Of a stretch of 64,000 bases of DNA, positions 9,524-22,800 are shown piece after piece. The notes under the pieces were generated by a model. It saw nothing but the letters and a program-made list of their open reading frames with translations, made no database searches and was not told the origin of the DNA. The DNA lies in assembly GCA_900660155.1 (NCBI GenBank), contig CABFPE010000050.1, positions 1,785,837 through 1,849,836 on the forward strand, in the 5' to 3' direction. Source of the DNA: Hofstenia miamia. Lineage: Eukaryota > Xenacoelomorpha > Acoela > Hofsteniidae. Position numbers and translations under genes: made by a program. Each line of letters begins with the position of its first letter. Position 1 is the stretch's first letter.

Positions 9524-12500
9524 CTAAATAAATATGAAACATAAGCAATACTGTAAAAGTATAACTTTTTAAAAAACTGAATAATGATTCAAATCGGGTG
9601 CATTTTGTACCACGGTGAGAGCGGACTCTCCACTTTTCTTCCATTAATATTTACAAGTTGAAGCCAAAACTCAAGTATGTCAATAAGCAGACCGAAATCT
9701 CCCATGCCATTCCATTAATTTTTGCAAAATATATTACAAAATGAAATTTCCCTATAAACTAGTATGGGCATAAAAGCGGACGGGTGCTAGAGTAGAACCG
9801 AAAGCAACCGAGAACATAAAAGTAGTAGCCAAAACGGAAAAGCGATTTGAAATGTTATTAAAAGTAGAAATCAAAATTTGTGTTGTCTCCTTTGACTGAA
9901 TTTTTTAATACGTTTCATTCACTTTTCACTCACCAGTAATCAATATATTAATACGTTAGTTTAATAATTATCGTATAACATTAAATGTTATTATAAAAGT
10001 TTTTTCCAAATTTATCTATCAATTGACTTACAACAGCAGGGTTCGATCCTTACACCAAGATGTACATAATATTTATATGTACACCTTGATCATTGCCCAA
10101 ATAGATCATTCTCTAAGTTACAAGGTTTACATACTAAACATGCAGTATTTAAAAATACATCAAAAACTATTGAATTGACACTCGTCTGCAAAATAGTCAA
10201 GATTGCTAATCAAACTTATCTTAGAATCTCTGGATATAATTTAATCATTGGCGATGGCAAAAAATTAAATTAATTTTCGTAAAAATACATTAATAGATCT
10301 CATTCATTAAAGATCATATTCAGGTACACCAAAGTAAGAACAGTCATAGAAAGCCTAAAATGGTAAGACCCTACCCAAAAATGTCGACATCATTGCAATG
10401 TTAGTATACTATTAAACTTCACTTTCTAGCAAGTCCATTTACAGAAATAATATCAATTCAACCTTTCTTGAACTTAATCTTTAAGAATCCTAGTAAATCC
10501 TCGGTGATTCTAGTATTTTAATGAAACTTGTCGTAACAATTGTGAATTATTCAGGCTAAATAAGTATTGAACTCCTCAAAACTACTGTAATTGCAACCGA
10601 AACACACACACATATACACCGTACGTACTATTCAAACACAACACAGACACACAGATACAGACTGAAGGTTAAATAAATTGGTATTTCCATAAATATTTTC
10701 TGAAAAGGTTTTTTTAAACAGCGAAATTTTTTAAAAACTGAATAAGCGAAAAGCGGTGAATACAGAAAAGCGAAGAACCGAAAAGCAATTTCATAACCCT
10801 TAAATGCATATCATGGATCAATTTGACGTAGTACGCCCTTAACAAAGTTAGATTTTGCTCTACTTCTACTTATGTTATTTTCACGAAAGCAGTAAATATT
10901 AGATTTATGAATTTCCTAATTTATGAATTTCCTAGTATTGGCCCATGTAATCCATTAACATTGGTAAGCAATGTTATGCATTTAAGGATTAAAAGCTGCG
11001 ATTGTGAAAAGCGATATTAAAAAGCGATGTCAATACTATGTTTATGGCACATCATACATTTATCTCTAAATTGTTTCCTTATAATTTGAAGGCATTTACT
11101 GTTTTGAAGAATAGAAAAAACCATTGAGAGGTAAAATCAAAATTCATTTGAATGTACAAAGTATCACCCACTAATGAAACCCATACTAGAGCTCTTCGTT
11201 GGTATTTAAGTGAACTATTCAAAAATTGACATTTTCTACACAATACATAAAATTTCAATGCAGAAAGAGTTGATATACAACATCACGACAGACATGTTGG
11301 ATCTTCGTGCATTTAATAGCAATTCAGGTGCAGATATTTGTCACAGTAAGGCCAAATGCAAATTAATTTTAATTATTGCCGCTAGATGGCTAAAGGAGGT
11401 AAATTCTTGTCAATCGTATTTGTCAGCAACAGTGTGAGCCGCATACATGTGTAATCCGTACATTTTCTGGTGGAGATATTTCAGACAAAGCTCATTCAGA
11501 TTTGAACCGTGACCTATTCACACCAGTGCTATACAATCTTAATCTGGAATCCTCCACAACCGTACATCAAACATATGTTAACGTTAACTGAAGCCCAATA
11601 AATGTATTAGCACCATAATTATGCAATAGCGTATTCTGATAAAACAATGATTAAAGGGTTAAATTATCGATTTTTTCAAGTTTAATTGAATATTTTATAA
11701 ATTTAAAGTTAACATGCATATGCCTAGGTTATTGAAACGGAAAGTGGCAAACCTAGGAAAAGGAAAATGCGCATTGCAATTATATACTAAAATCGAAATA
11801 ATTAACGCATACAATCAAGGATCATGTTATTCTAAAGAAAATACCATTGGGATCATCGTCATCAGGAATGTTTGAAGCAGTGCAGTATGATTTTTCCTCG
11901 ATAATTGAATCTCTTCCAAAACTTTTCATTTCGCTAACAGCTGGCAGTCGATTGTATGAAGTTTTTCGACTGGAAACCGACAGCAAAGAATCGCTATCAC
12001 CCTCAGATGGAGTTTGATTAGTTGGATCAATAGGGTATTTCGATACACTGCTGACGGATGAAGCAAGTGAAGACACGCTGAGATTAGACATCTTGATGGT
12101 TTCACTGAGATGGTGATTTGATGTTTTTTTGTGTTTGCGGCGATTGTTTGGTGTACTTCCGCACGAGGCCGGCGGTCCAGTAGTGAAATCATTTTTCTCC
12201 ATATTGGCCAACACACTAGCATTGCCTTCATCGTAAAAACTTCCAAATTGGCGTTTCCCAAGGCTGCGGTCACTATCACGGGCACTTCGTAAACGATTAT
12301 CTTCTTCGTCACTAACATCGGATCTAAATATACAAAAAATTAATATTTTGAAATTATTGCCAAAAAATTTATAAATTTAAACAATGAATAGCAAAACATT
12401 CATTCGACAGAACAAGATAATTCAACTTAAAATTATACTGGTTTAACTTATTTTTGAATGACAAGACATGTTAATGATAAAAACTAAATTAGTTTCAGTC

Positions 12501-12625
12501 CTTTTTTATAAGATAAAAAACAATTAAATGCAAAATAAATTTTGATGTCCGTTGAATAAGTGATGTCTTACATGTCCTGCTTTCAAGTTGACGTGGAGAA
12601 TTTCATAAATCAGTTCTCTCTCCCA

Positions 12626-12664
<39 letters not shown>

Positions 12665-15600
12665 CAATCTTCAAAGAAAACAGTTGCTTTAGATTGTTTA
12701 CCTCCTTTAATTCTTTTTTAATATTGTATGTACTAAAATCGACCGCAATTTATTATAAAATAAATTAATTTATTAAAATCTTCTTTACTTTAATCCAATA
12801 GTTGAAAAGTTCTACAATTCGAAAATGTTTCACATGAGAAAAAAATGCGATAAATGTTCTTCATCTTGTTGACAGGTACATAATGGTGAATATGTTCGGT
12901 TTTTTCGATATAAATCACAGGCGAGCATACAATTGTCAATGATTACGTTTAAAATAATTACTTAAAATAGCGTTTTACAGATTTAAAGTAGCTACAAAAT
13001 GATTTATCTGGGACTTTATTTATTATTGATCTTAATCCTAATTGAGGCGCCTGTCTACATATGTAGACATTGCATGTTTAATGTTTTGCCATGTTGTTAA
13101 TATAAGTAATACAATAAAATGGCTGCAGTATGGAATTTGTTTCAGAGAAACCTTCTGAAATATTATGTGCTATCTGCGAATCTTACAATAGATGAACAGT
13201 TGTATGGTTATCAGGGATATATTCCTGGAAGATCATATATGGCCTCCAAGACAGCTAAATATGGCATCAAGATTTTTTGGATTTGTGATGTGAATGGTTT
13301 TGTGCTCAAAGGAATAATTCACCGATGAAAAGTCAATGAACAGTGTCAAATTGGATTGACACAAAAGTTGGTGGAGAAGCTGTCCATTCCATTTCATCAT
13401 TCTAGCAGAAATATTTACATGGACTGGTATTTTACTTTGTTGCAAGTCTTTTCTTACCTTGTCTGCAGTTGGTACTATTACTGTCAATCAGAGAGATGTG
13501 CGCAAAAATTTCAAAATAGTCAAAGGCTGTGAATGTTTATCTTCAAAAACTTTGTATGAACATTCAAAGAAAGAAATTCTGTTGAGTTATGTTCCAAAAA
13601 GGAATAAAGGTGTTTTGATGATGTTCTTTTTCCACCAAATGCCAGAAATTCAAACTGATTGTGAGGAGAAAAAATCTCAAATAGTGCTTGAGTATAACTC
13701 AGAAAAAGAGGAGTAGATATCATGGACTCCAGAATTGAAGACTTTACCACTAAAAGGAAGACCAACAGATACACAATGCTCATGCTTTTCAATAAGATTG
13801 ATGTCTCTGTTAACAATGCGTTTCTGCTTTTCTCCTACTGTTTAACAAATGTTGAAAAGAAGACTTTTATGAAGACTTTGTCAAAGCATTTAGCTCATGA
13901 AAATATGGTTTGTCAGTATCAAACCCCTAAGATCTTTGCTCAGGCAAAGAACAGCTTTGCTCGTTTTGGACTCACTGTGCAGCCTTGCAAGTGCCGTGAA
14001 AAACATTGTTGGAAGTCAACGAGGGTCACATGCAATATTTGTAAAAAAAAGCATTTGTAGTGATCATAAGATAACTTTTCAAAGTTGCTCTGCATGTCAT
14101 TTCTTGTAAAGAACAGATTTTTGTTTCTTTTAAAAGTTCTGTATTAATGATAATTAGTTAGCAATTTGTGATTTATAGTTGTTAAAAGTTTTTTAATGGG
14201 CAGTTTTTAAAATACAAACTTTTATATTATCAGTATACATCTGAATGACAGCTATGGGTATTAGAAAATTCAGGGAAGAAAATGGTATTACAAATAAGGT
14301 GTAAATAATAATTGCAATCTCATTAGATAAGATGTTGTGACCAGTTTCACGAATTGTGAAACCCCTAAAACATTGTAAAAAAGTATAGGTCACTTGTTGC
14401 GCAATTTTAATAAATCCACCTCCATTCCAACAGAAAGTGATTTAAGATATCAAACATTTTAACTTCAAAATTTGTTTGCCTGTCACTATTATGAAACCGA
14501 TTTTACTACTATTTCAAATTGATTTCAAATGTGTCTACACTGGTAGACAAGTGCCCCAATTAAGTTGTCAATTTTGCTGCTCCAATTAGGGTTAAATCGT
14601 CTAAATCAGTTGTTCTATTTGAATATCTACCATTCCATAAATTTAACTTAAATGATTAAATTTCAGACTGTTTAAAATTAAGTTTTCTTAGCAGGTATTG
14701 GGCATATTATATGTTTGCAGACTGAATTCTTTAGATAACTTAGTATTTGTTGTAAATTCAAAATATTCTTTAATCCACGTTGTATGTAATGCTGTATTTC
14801 ATTTATATAATTTTGATGACACTATAATTTGTTGTAATAAGGGCTCTTCTTGATTTGATATAAATTTAACACAATTTAAAAATTTTTACAGTATTGGTTT
14901 TATGATTGATATCTAATGGTGGGCAATGAGTAATTATTTGTAAAGCATCTCTTTTAGATTTCCATTTTGCACCAATTGCAATTGTCATTACTTCATATTG
15001 GAATTTACTGAATTTCTTAGTATATTTATGTAACCAGATTATGCTAGCATAGTTTTAAATAATTTCATAATTGTATTAGCTTGCAATCCCCATTGAGCGC
15101 AACATCTTTCCTTTATAAAGCCCAGGCATTTCTAGCACGAATTTCTACTTTGTCTGCATGCAACTTAAATTTCAATTTTGAATCAAACCAAATACCAAGA
15201 ATTTTCGTAGACCAGGCATATTTAAAAATTTCTGAATTGATTTTAATATTACCTATTTTATCTAATTCTTCAGAAGTTACATTAATAGGTAAAATTTCCG
15301 CTATTGCTGCAATAATTTTAATCTCCATTTTTTGCACCATGCATCAATTTTATTACAATCAAGCTGTAGACTTTGATATTCTAAATGTATATTTGAAGCG
15401 AACTGTAAAATTGTACCATCATCGGCATATTTATATGATTGAGAATATAGTTCGTCAAAAATATCATTGATGTATAAAATAAATAATAATGGAGATAAAA
15501 CAGAACCTTGTAGCAACCTAATTTTCACGTTTCTTGTAACAAAATTGGATTCGTTTATATGTAGATGTATTTTCCTTGAGAATAAAAAGTTTTTTATTAA

Positions 15601-18600
15601 CATAAAAAATTTTCCATCAACTCCAAGTAACTTCAATTTGTATAATAAGCCCTCTAACTATAATGTATCAAATGCTTTTTCTATTGCCATTAATAAAGGA
15701 CTCTTTTTCTGTAACATTGCTGATTGAGATGCTAATTTCAATCTATAAGGACATTTTGAAGTATTATGATGCTTGCGAAAATCTTCTTGTGTATTATCTT
15801 TATTTAGAATATTCTTAAGAGCAAATCTTATTCTAAAATACAAAATTCTTTTAAATAACTTACCAAAATAACTGGTTAGAGTAAAAGGTCTATATGATGT
15901 AGGCTCTGCATAACTAATTTTACCAGATTTTTTATAAGATGTAATGCTTTGCATACATAACAAATGATGGTCCATTTTAAATGTTAAGGAAAAAACATTC
16001 TTCATTCAAAATTATCTAGCACAGCTTCCGACAAATGATTTCAATAACTACCGCTAATAATTATAAGACCGATAGGTGGGATCCAAACATGTCCAGATTG
16101 AAATAAATTCAATCTCAAAGAGTGATGATAATTGAAATTTTGAAAGTGATTGTAATTACTGGAAAAGATTAATTTTGGAATCGATTCTATCTTGAATGTT
16201 AAAACAAAAAGATTTAAATATTTTATATCAAAGACATTCACAATAAGACGGCTAATACTTTAATACGGCAGAAGGAGGAGCGATTGTATAATTAGAAAGC
16301 GACAATATGAATATATCTCGCATTAAATGCGCAGCAAAATTCTGATTGGCTTTTCAAATTGTTTAATGAATGACATCCATGAACACTTTGATTGTAAATA
16401 CCCTTTTGAAAATTGATAGTGATTTGAATGTGATAGAAAATACTCTTATCGAGGTTACTAAAATCAACTGATAATACAACTAAATAAGATTTAAGAAACC
16501 TATTACTAGAAACGGTAAAATAATAGTTTACACTTACACGAATTTTCATTCTCCCGCCTTCCAATGTGCAAAAAATTTCGCATACCACCGAATGATTCAA
16601 GTATTGTGTATTTTACATTTTTACATACATGCATTGTGTTTGAAAGTACATATTTCACATCAAATATAAATTTAAATATTGCAAACGTATATTTATGCAG
16701 GTCATATCATATATCTAGGTAAGAACTAAAAATCAATTATGAAAATTATCCATTTACAGTCATGGACAGAAGTTGGTAAATGCCATTAATCGCAGAATAT
16801 TTTGAAGATGATACAAGATATATAGTAGGTGAGGTGTATTCAACGCCATATTAATAATAATAAAATAATAATTATTCATCTATATTTTTCTTGCCTGTTT
16901 CTTAAATGTACAAAAAACTGAGCGACTTCCTGACTACAGCACTCATAAAATTGTCGATTTTTTCAGAATAAATTTAAATGTGAATTTCTCAGAGATCAAC
17001 CATTTAATTGATTCATTTATTGAAAAAATCAATATCAATAGAAATAGCACTTTAAACTCTAATCTCTATCCCCGGCTTAAGGATGATTGAGTATGCGAAA
17101 AAATGACTTAATTTACTAATTATCAAGAAGGTTGCTAATAGCTTAGCAATAGTCCAATTCTAGGCATTATTAAGCGTCAAATCCTATTAGAGTAAAAAAA
17201 AACATTTATAAAATGAAATTATATATATATATATATACTATATATGGAAAAACGATACTAAATCGTCTCTCAAAAGATTCTTGGCAGCAGCAAATTTAAT
17301 ACAATTATATTTTATTTGTAAATAATTTCAAACGCTGAACAATAGAAAGCAAAGAGCAAGAACAGACTCTTAAAATTCAATCGTTATGCTGTTCCGTTGC
17401 ACAATGGTTAAGCATTGCGAAACGAAAATAAGCATGTGTTAATACGTCCATCGTCTCGATTTCAGCGTTGCTAACATTGTGCAACGACCTCTGGTGTTTT
17501 GGATCCACACGACGACACCATAAACAGAACAGCATAAAACTGAGAAAACAAACTTAATCAATTTATCCGCTAAAACTACAATGGAAGTCCAATTTATGAA
17601 ACAAAGGCAAATGAAATTAAATTTTATTTATCTTGAAAACCTTAATTGTTAATAATAGAATAAAGAATTAGTGCTACACACACACATTGCTCCGAGAAAA
17701 GTTAGTTTAAAATACACCCCTGCAAAAGTCAATTTGGCATATACGTACATTTGATTATGCTCGTGCCAGATTTGTAACCGGGCAGTGATTTCAAGAACGG
17801 GTCCTTATAGCCATTACCTAAGCCGAGCCCGGTCCCCTTGTAATTAGCAAAATTGAGGCACAGGCCCGGCACGGGTCCATTATATCCAAAATCATTATAA
17901 GATTTTTTGTAAATGAATGAAATTGATTGGCGCTTGCTATTATTAAGGCAATTTTTAAGATATAATTATTCAAATGAATATATTAGTCGATGTAGTATTG
18001 CAATGTAAGTGAAAGAATGTATATTTATTAATAAAATTTTTGAACAATTATAATTATAGACTCTTTATGCAGAAATTTCAACACAGGCCCGTTTCATTCT
18101 TAGTTTTTTAGCCCAAGCCCGGTTACAACTCTGGTTCGTGCAAAAAAAATTGAAGACGAAAAGCGACATCAGTTGAATTTCAGAAGCCTTAAAGCAACAT
18201 GCTCCAAATCAGGCAGATATTGAATATTTTGTTTACAGTGTAGCATTATCTATGGAAGGCAGCGATAAAAAAAAAGAAACAGATTCTGATGTATCTTCTG
18301 ATACAATAACAGTGGATTAAGCTCCTCTTGAACTTCAAGTACAGTGCAAAAAAATATTTCGAATGGAACCATTCAAGAATATGCAGAAATAAACTTGCAT
18401 TTAAGTCAACACGAGTACTTTTCAATGCAATTGAAAAGCTCATAACTGTCAGAAGCAGAGATTAGTCACTATGTTGGATTTTCATGGAAGAGAACAAAAA
18501 AATCGGCAACAAGAACTCCAATGGACATTGGTGATGTAGAAATTATAAAATCTAATTAAAAATTCTTCAGTTAAATCCCGGCGACTTTTTTCATTCAATC

Positions 18601-19784
18601 CATAGTTTTCAATTTTCAGCAAAGCATCCAAAATTAAGGTTGATTCAAACTCAGCATTTTACAAGTTCTATTCGATTCATAGTAATTTGTGGCTTGCACT
18701 AACTTTTGCATTATTGCCCCATTGAGAGCAGTTTTTGCTCACTCAACAATGACACCCTTAGAATTGTCATTTTTATAAACATTGGCAAAATATTAAAATA
18801 GTAATTAAATGCTTGCTCCAACTTATTTCTATTTTAGTAGTTAAAAATTGTGAAGTGATATTTTCCTGTTCTTGTAACAAAGAAATTTATATTTTTAAAA
18901 GCTAAACGAATTGGAAATGACGTTACAGATTTATAAGTAGAGGCTTCCTCCCCTTTAAAATTTTGTTTACAATTTAAGTACAAAACGCATAAGTTCTCTC
19001 AGATACTCTGTTATTAAATATGTTGTTTAGTCTTGTATTACAGGGTTTTAAAGAGTTTTTTTATGAAAATCATTCCTACATTGTTTCTCTTCCAAAAAAT
19101 TTGACCTAAAAATTTGCCCTAAAAATTTTTTATTGTTTTTTACCTAATTCCAAATTTTGTAAAATATTGACTTTATTTTGACCTTAAAATTTTAAAATAT
19201 ATTTGCATATTCATTAAAACAATTAAATTTCTAACTATTTAACACTGGAAACCCTGATGAAAAAATATACTAAAAACCCTGAATACGTCAATTGACGTAA
19301 AAGTTTTTTCTGTTGTCTTTCTTATATATTGATCAAAATAGAAATAGTATATCGACTATATATGGCATAAAATGATTTTTAAGCGTCATGTTACTATACA
19401 CAATGTTAATTTGCATACTCAGATCATATATATATTAAGGAACATATGAATGGACACCTAAAATCTGAAATTTTTATGCACAAACATCAACTAAGAGAAG
19501 AAAATTTTTACATCCGACTAAGATCAGAACATCATAAAATAGGAGAAGCATTAATAATTAAACAATCAAACAAAGATCAATTATTGAATAAACAACTAAG
19601 CATGATATCATTGAACTTATTTTAAGAGCATGCAATATTAAAATATATAAAGTGTAGTCTATTGTAAATATATTTAGTTTTTACCGCATATTTGTACTGA
19701 TGTTTTATATAAACGAAATCAGTCTATCCTTTTCATAGCGTCTATGCTAAAAATGAATATGAAGAAGCTTAGTATAATCACTTC

Positions 19785-19844
<60 letters not shown>

Positions 19845-22800
19845 GATCACATTGTTAATTTACGTACATATTTGTAATTGCAAATTGCACGATTATATTT
19901 GACTTTTATATTTGATTAAGACAAGGATATACGAAGTAAATATAAATTATTTATTTAGAATTGCAAAGGTATTTATATATGTACAATCATATTTTAGATT
20001 TTAGCTTATAATAATACATCAAAATGAGTCGACGTTTAGCAGGTAGACGAGCTTAGCGGTTATCAATTATATTAACGAGGATATGAGCGAACCGGATGCT
20101 GATTCTAACGGTACTTCTTCTGCCGAAAGTGATACTGAGGATCAATATAACGAATCCCTATCATCTGTTTCAGAGTCAGAGCACGATGAGATCACAGTCC
20201 CTGCTGCAGATAATGATGAGTATAAAGGTCGTGATGGTACGAAATGGAGACAAATAGAAGATACAAATAATGCAGGGCGTCAGCCAGCACAAAATGTATT
20301 CAGGGCCAGAAGCGGAGTAACACCTTATTGTAGGACAATACAGTCGATGTTGGATGCATTTAGATTAATAATTGACCCTGGGTTTACTCGACATGTTGTA
20401 TCATGCACAAATGAATATGGTAAAATCCATGAAAATGATTTTTCTACCAGTGAAAAAGAAATCGAGGCTTTCTTAGGCTTGCTTTACCTCAGAGGTGTGA
20501 GGAAACAAATTTTCCCCTGCCGCCATTATGGTCTAAAGATATGGGGTGCCCCATTTTTTCAAAAACAATGAGTCGCGATATGTTTAAAAAATAAAGTACA
20601 TTCGCTTTAATGTCTGAAGCACCAGAGTAAACCGTCTAAGCGAAGACAAATTTGCCATGATGTCTTGGGTGTATGATCGATTGGTGGAAAACAGTCAAAA
20701 AGCATATTTCCCTAATAATTCGCTGACTATTGACGAAAAGCTGTTCACCCGACTAAAGCAAGATGCCGTTTCACTCAATATATGGCAAACAAGCCTAATA
20801 AAATTGGTGTAAAATTTTGAGTGCTAACTGATGTCGAAAGAAAGTATTGTTGCAGTATGATACCCTATCTTGGAAAAGATGAACGTAGAGGTGAGTCACT
20901 TGGAACACATATCGTGGTAACCTTGCTCACATCTTACTTTCCAGTTAGCTCAATACCTCTTTGCAAAGTCAAATTCTATCGTTGGAACCATTCGTGCAAA
21001 CCGACGTGAATTACCATCTTCACCAAAGCAAGAAGTCTATCAAACGAGATTTTACGAATCAGAACAAGCAAACCTTACGTGCTATCAAGCAAAGAAAAAC
21101 AAGACGGTTTGCTTATTGTCAACAATGCACAAAGGTGTTAAATGTGATAATACACGCAAAAACAAACCTGAATCAATAATATACTACAATAAAAATAAGT
21201 GTGGTGTTGATGCAAGGTGTCCGTAATAACAGGTCATGACAAGCTTCAATGTTTAAAATTATGGGAGGCCTAGATCTCAATTTACATTACTGATGTTATC
21301 TATCATTTAATGTCATAATTAATGGTTTTTGTTAACTTCGTGCATAGATTAATACAGTACTAAAGAAAACTATTTTTACGAATATTCTGAGACGGTTTTG
21401 TAATAAAATTACAAAAATTGCTAAATAAGGAATTTACATATTTTCAGATTGTTGATGTGAACAACACAAGATTTGAAAAATGCTTGTACTTAATCATATA
21501 AAATGCGTGCACAAATAACTAGTAGTATTGCTTTTAAAAAGTACTAAACAATTAAAACAATAATTTATCAATCAATCGCTAAGAAAATACAATCTTATGA
21601 TTAGGAACTACATCTGGACTTTGGCATGAAGGACTAACATCTGAGTTTTGGCATGGCTGACCTTTATGGCATACAGTGGTTGAATTGTATTCTGGAACTT
21701 TTCATTATTCACGTAAAGGCTTGAAGAGATCGGTTAGCAATCAAAATTGGGCTATTTTCATTAAACCAAGGTATACGCACACATTGCATGAGCAGAGATA
21801 GGTACGGACCGCATATTTCAGGAACGGCAAATCAAATATTTCAAACCCGTTTTCGGCCCGTGTTGGAATTTTTGTAGCGCGTTTTCGGCCCGTCAAAATT
21901 TATTGATCTATTTCAACACATTAATGTTTGGTTGCAGTACTAAGTTCAATTCGACTACAATCTCTTTTTGACTGAGCAGAAGTTGCTTGGGTGGCATATA
22001 TCTTCAATGCAAGTTGGATAGGTGCTACTGTAGAGATTTGAAAAATGTATATTTACAAGCTTGTTATAATATATTTTATTATTCCCGTTTTTTCCGTACT
22101 TTCCTAAATGTTGGGCCCGACCCGTGTCCATGTCTGTGAATGAGTACATCTGAATAAATCTTTAAATTTTTGCACTGCATTATTAAAGCTTTTACAGTCA
22201 CTATTTTACGCCACTTTTGGACAACTTAGAAGAAAATTGTGGAAGTTTTCGTTTCTTGACGACAACAAAACATTCTTGAGTGCTGAAATTGTTCAATCGT
22301 CTTGGTTAAAGTCATCCTTTGAATATAAACTGATTGTATATAAAACTAAATATTTTTCAGAAATTAATCCAAAGTGCCAAAGTTCCAATCGGATATTTCA
22401 AAAATACAGGATTAACAATTTGTAATTTATACTAAACAATTGCACTGCAAAATAAATTCTTACCACACACGATTGTTGGTTTTAAAACAATTGTCTACTT
22501 TGAATGATGACTACAGCGTTTTCTTGATTGTAATGGAATTGCGATCACTTTATATAACAATTAGATTTGCAAGAAATCTTATCAGAGCCTAAGTAGTCTG
22601 AATCTATGTTAAGAGCTAAAGATGAATTTAGTGCTCCTATTGTTGTTCTTTGAATAGCTGTTGGCGTGTGGATAGAATACTTTGATACTTTGCTGAAAGA
22701 TTTTGATGGTTGATCTGGTACAAGTGCACTCTTTCTTTAAGATAGCAATTCTCTTTTCTTGATCTATAACCACAACCAGTTATGCCTACACAAAAACAAC

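Noticed and set aside
10039-10049. tRNA B-box-like GGTTCGATCC
   Set aside because: No A-box at the proper distance upstream and no cloverleaf could be drawn.
11926-12318. 130-codon frame overlapping SNRK exon 10 in another phase
   Set aside because: The phase-compatible frame gives the acidic and Ser-rich SNRK tail; this one is its shadow.
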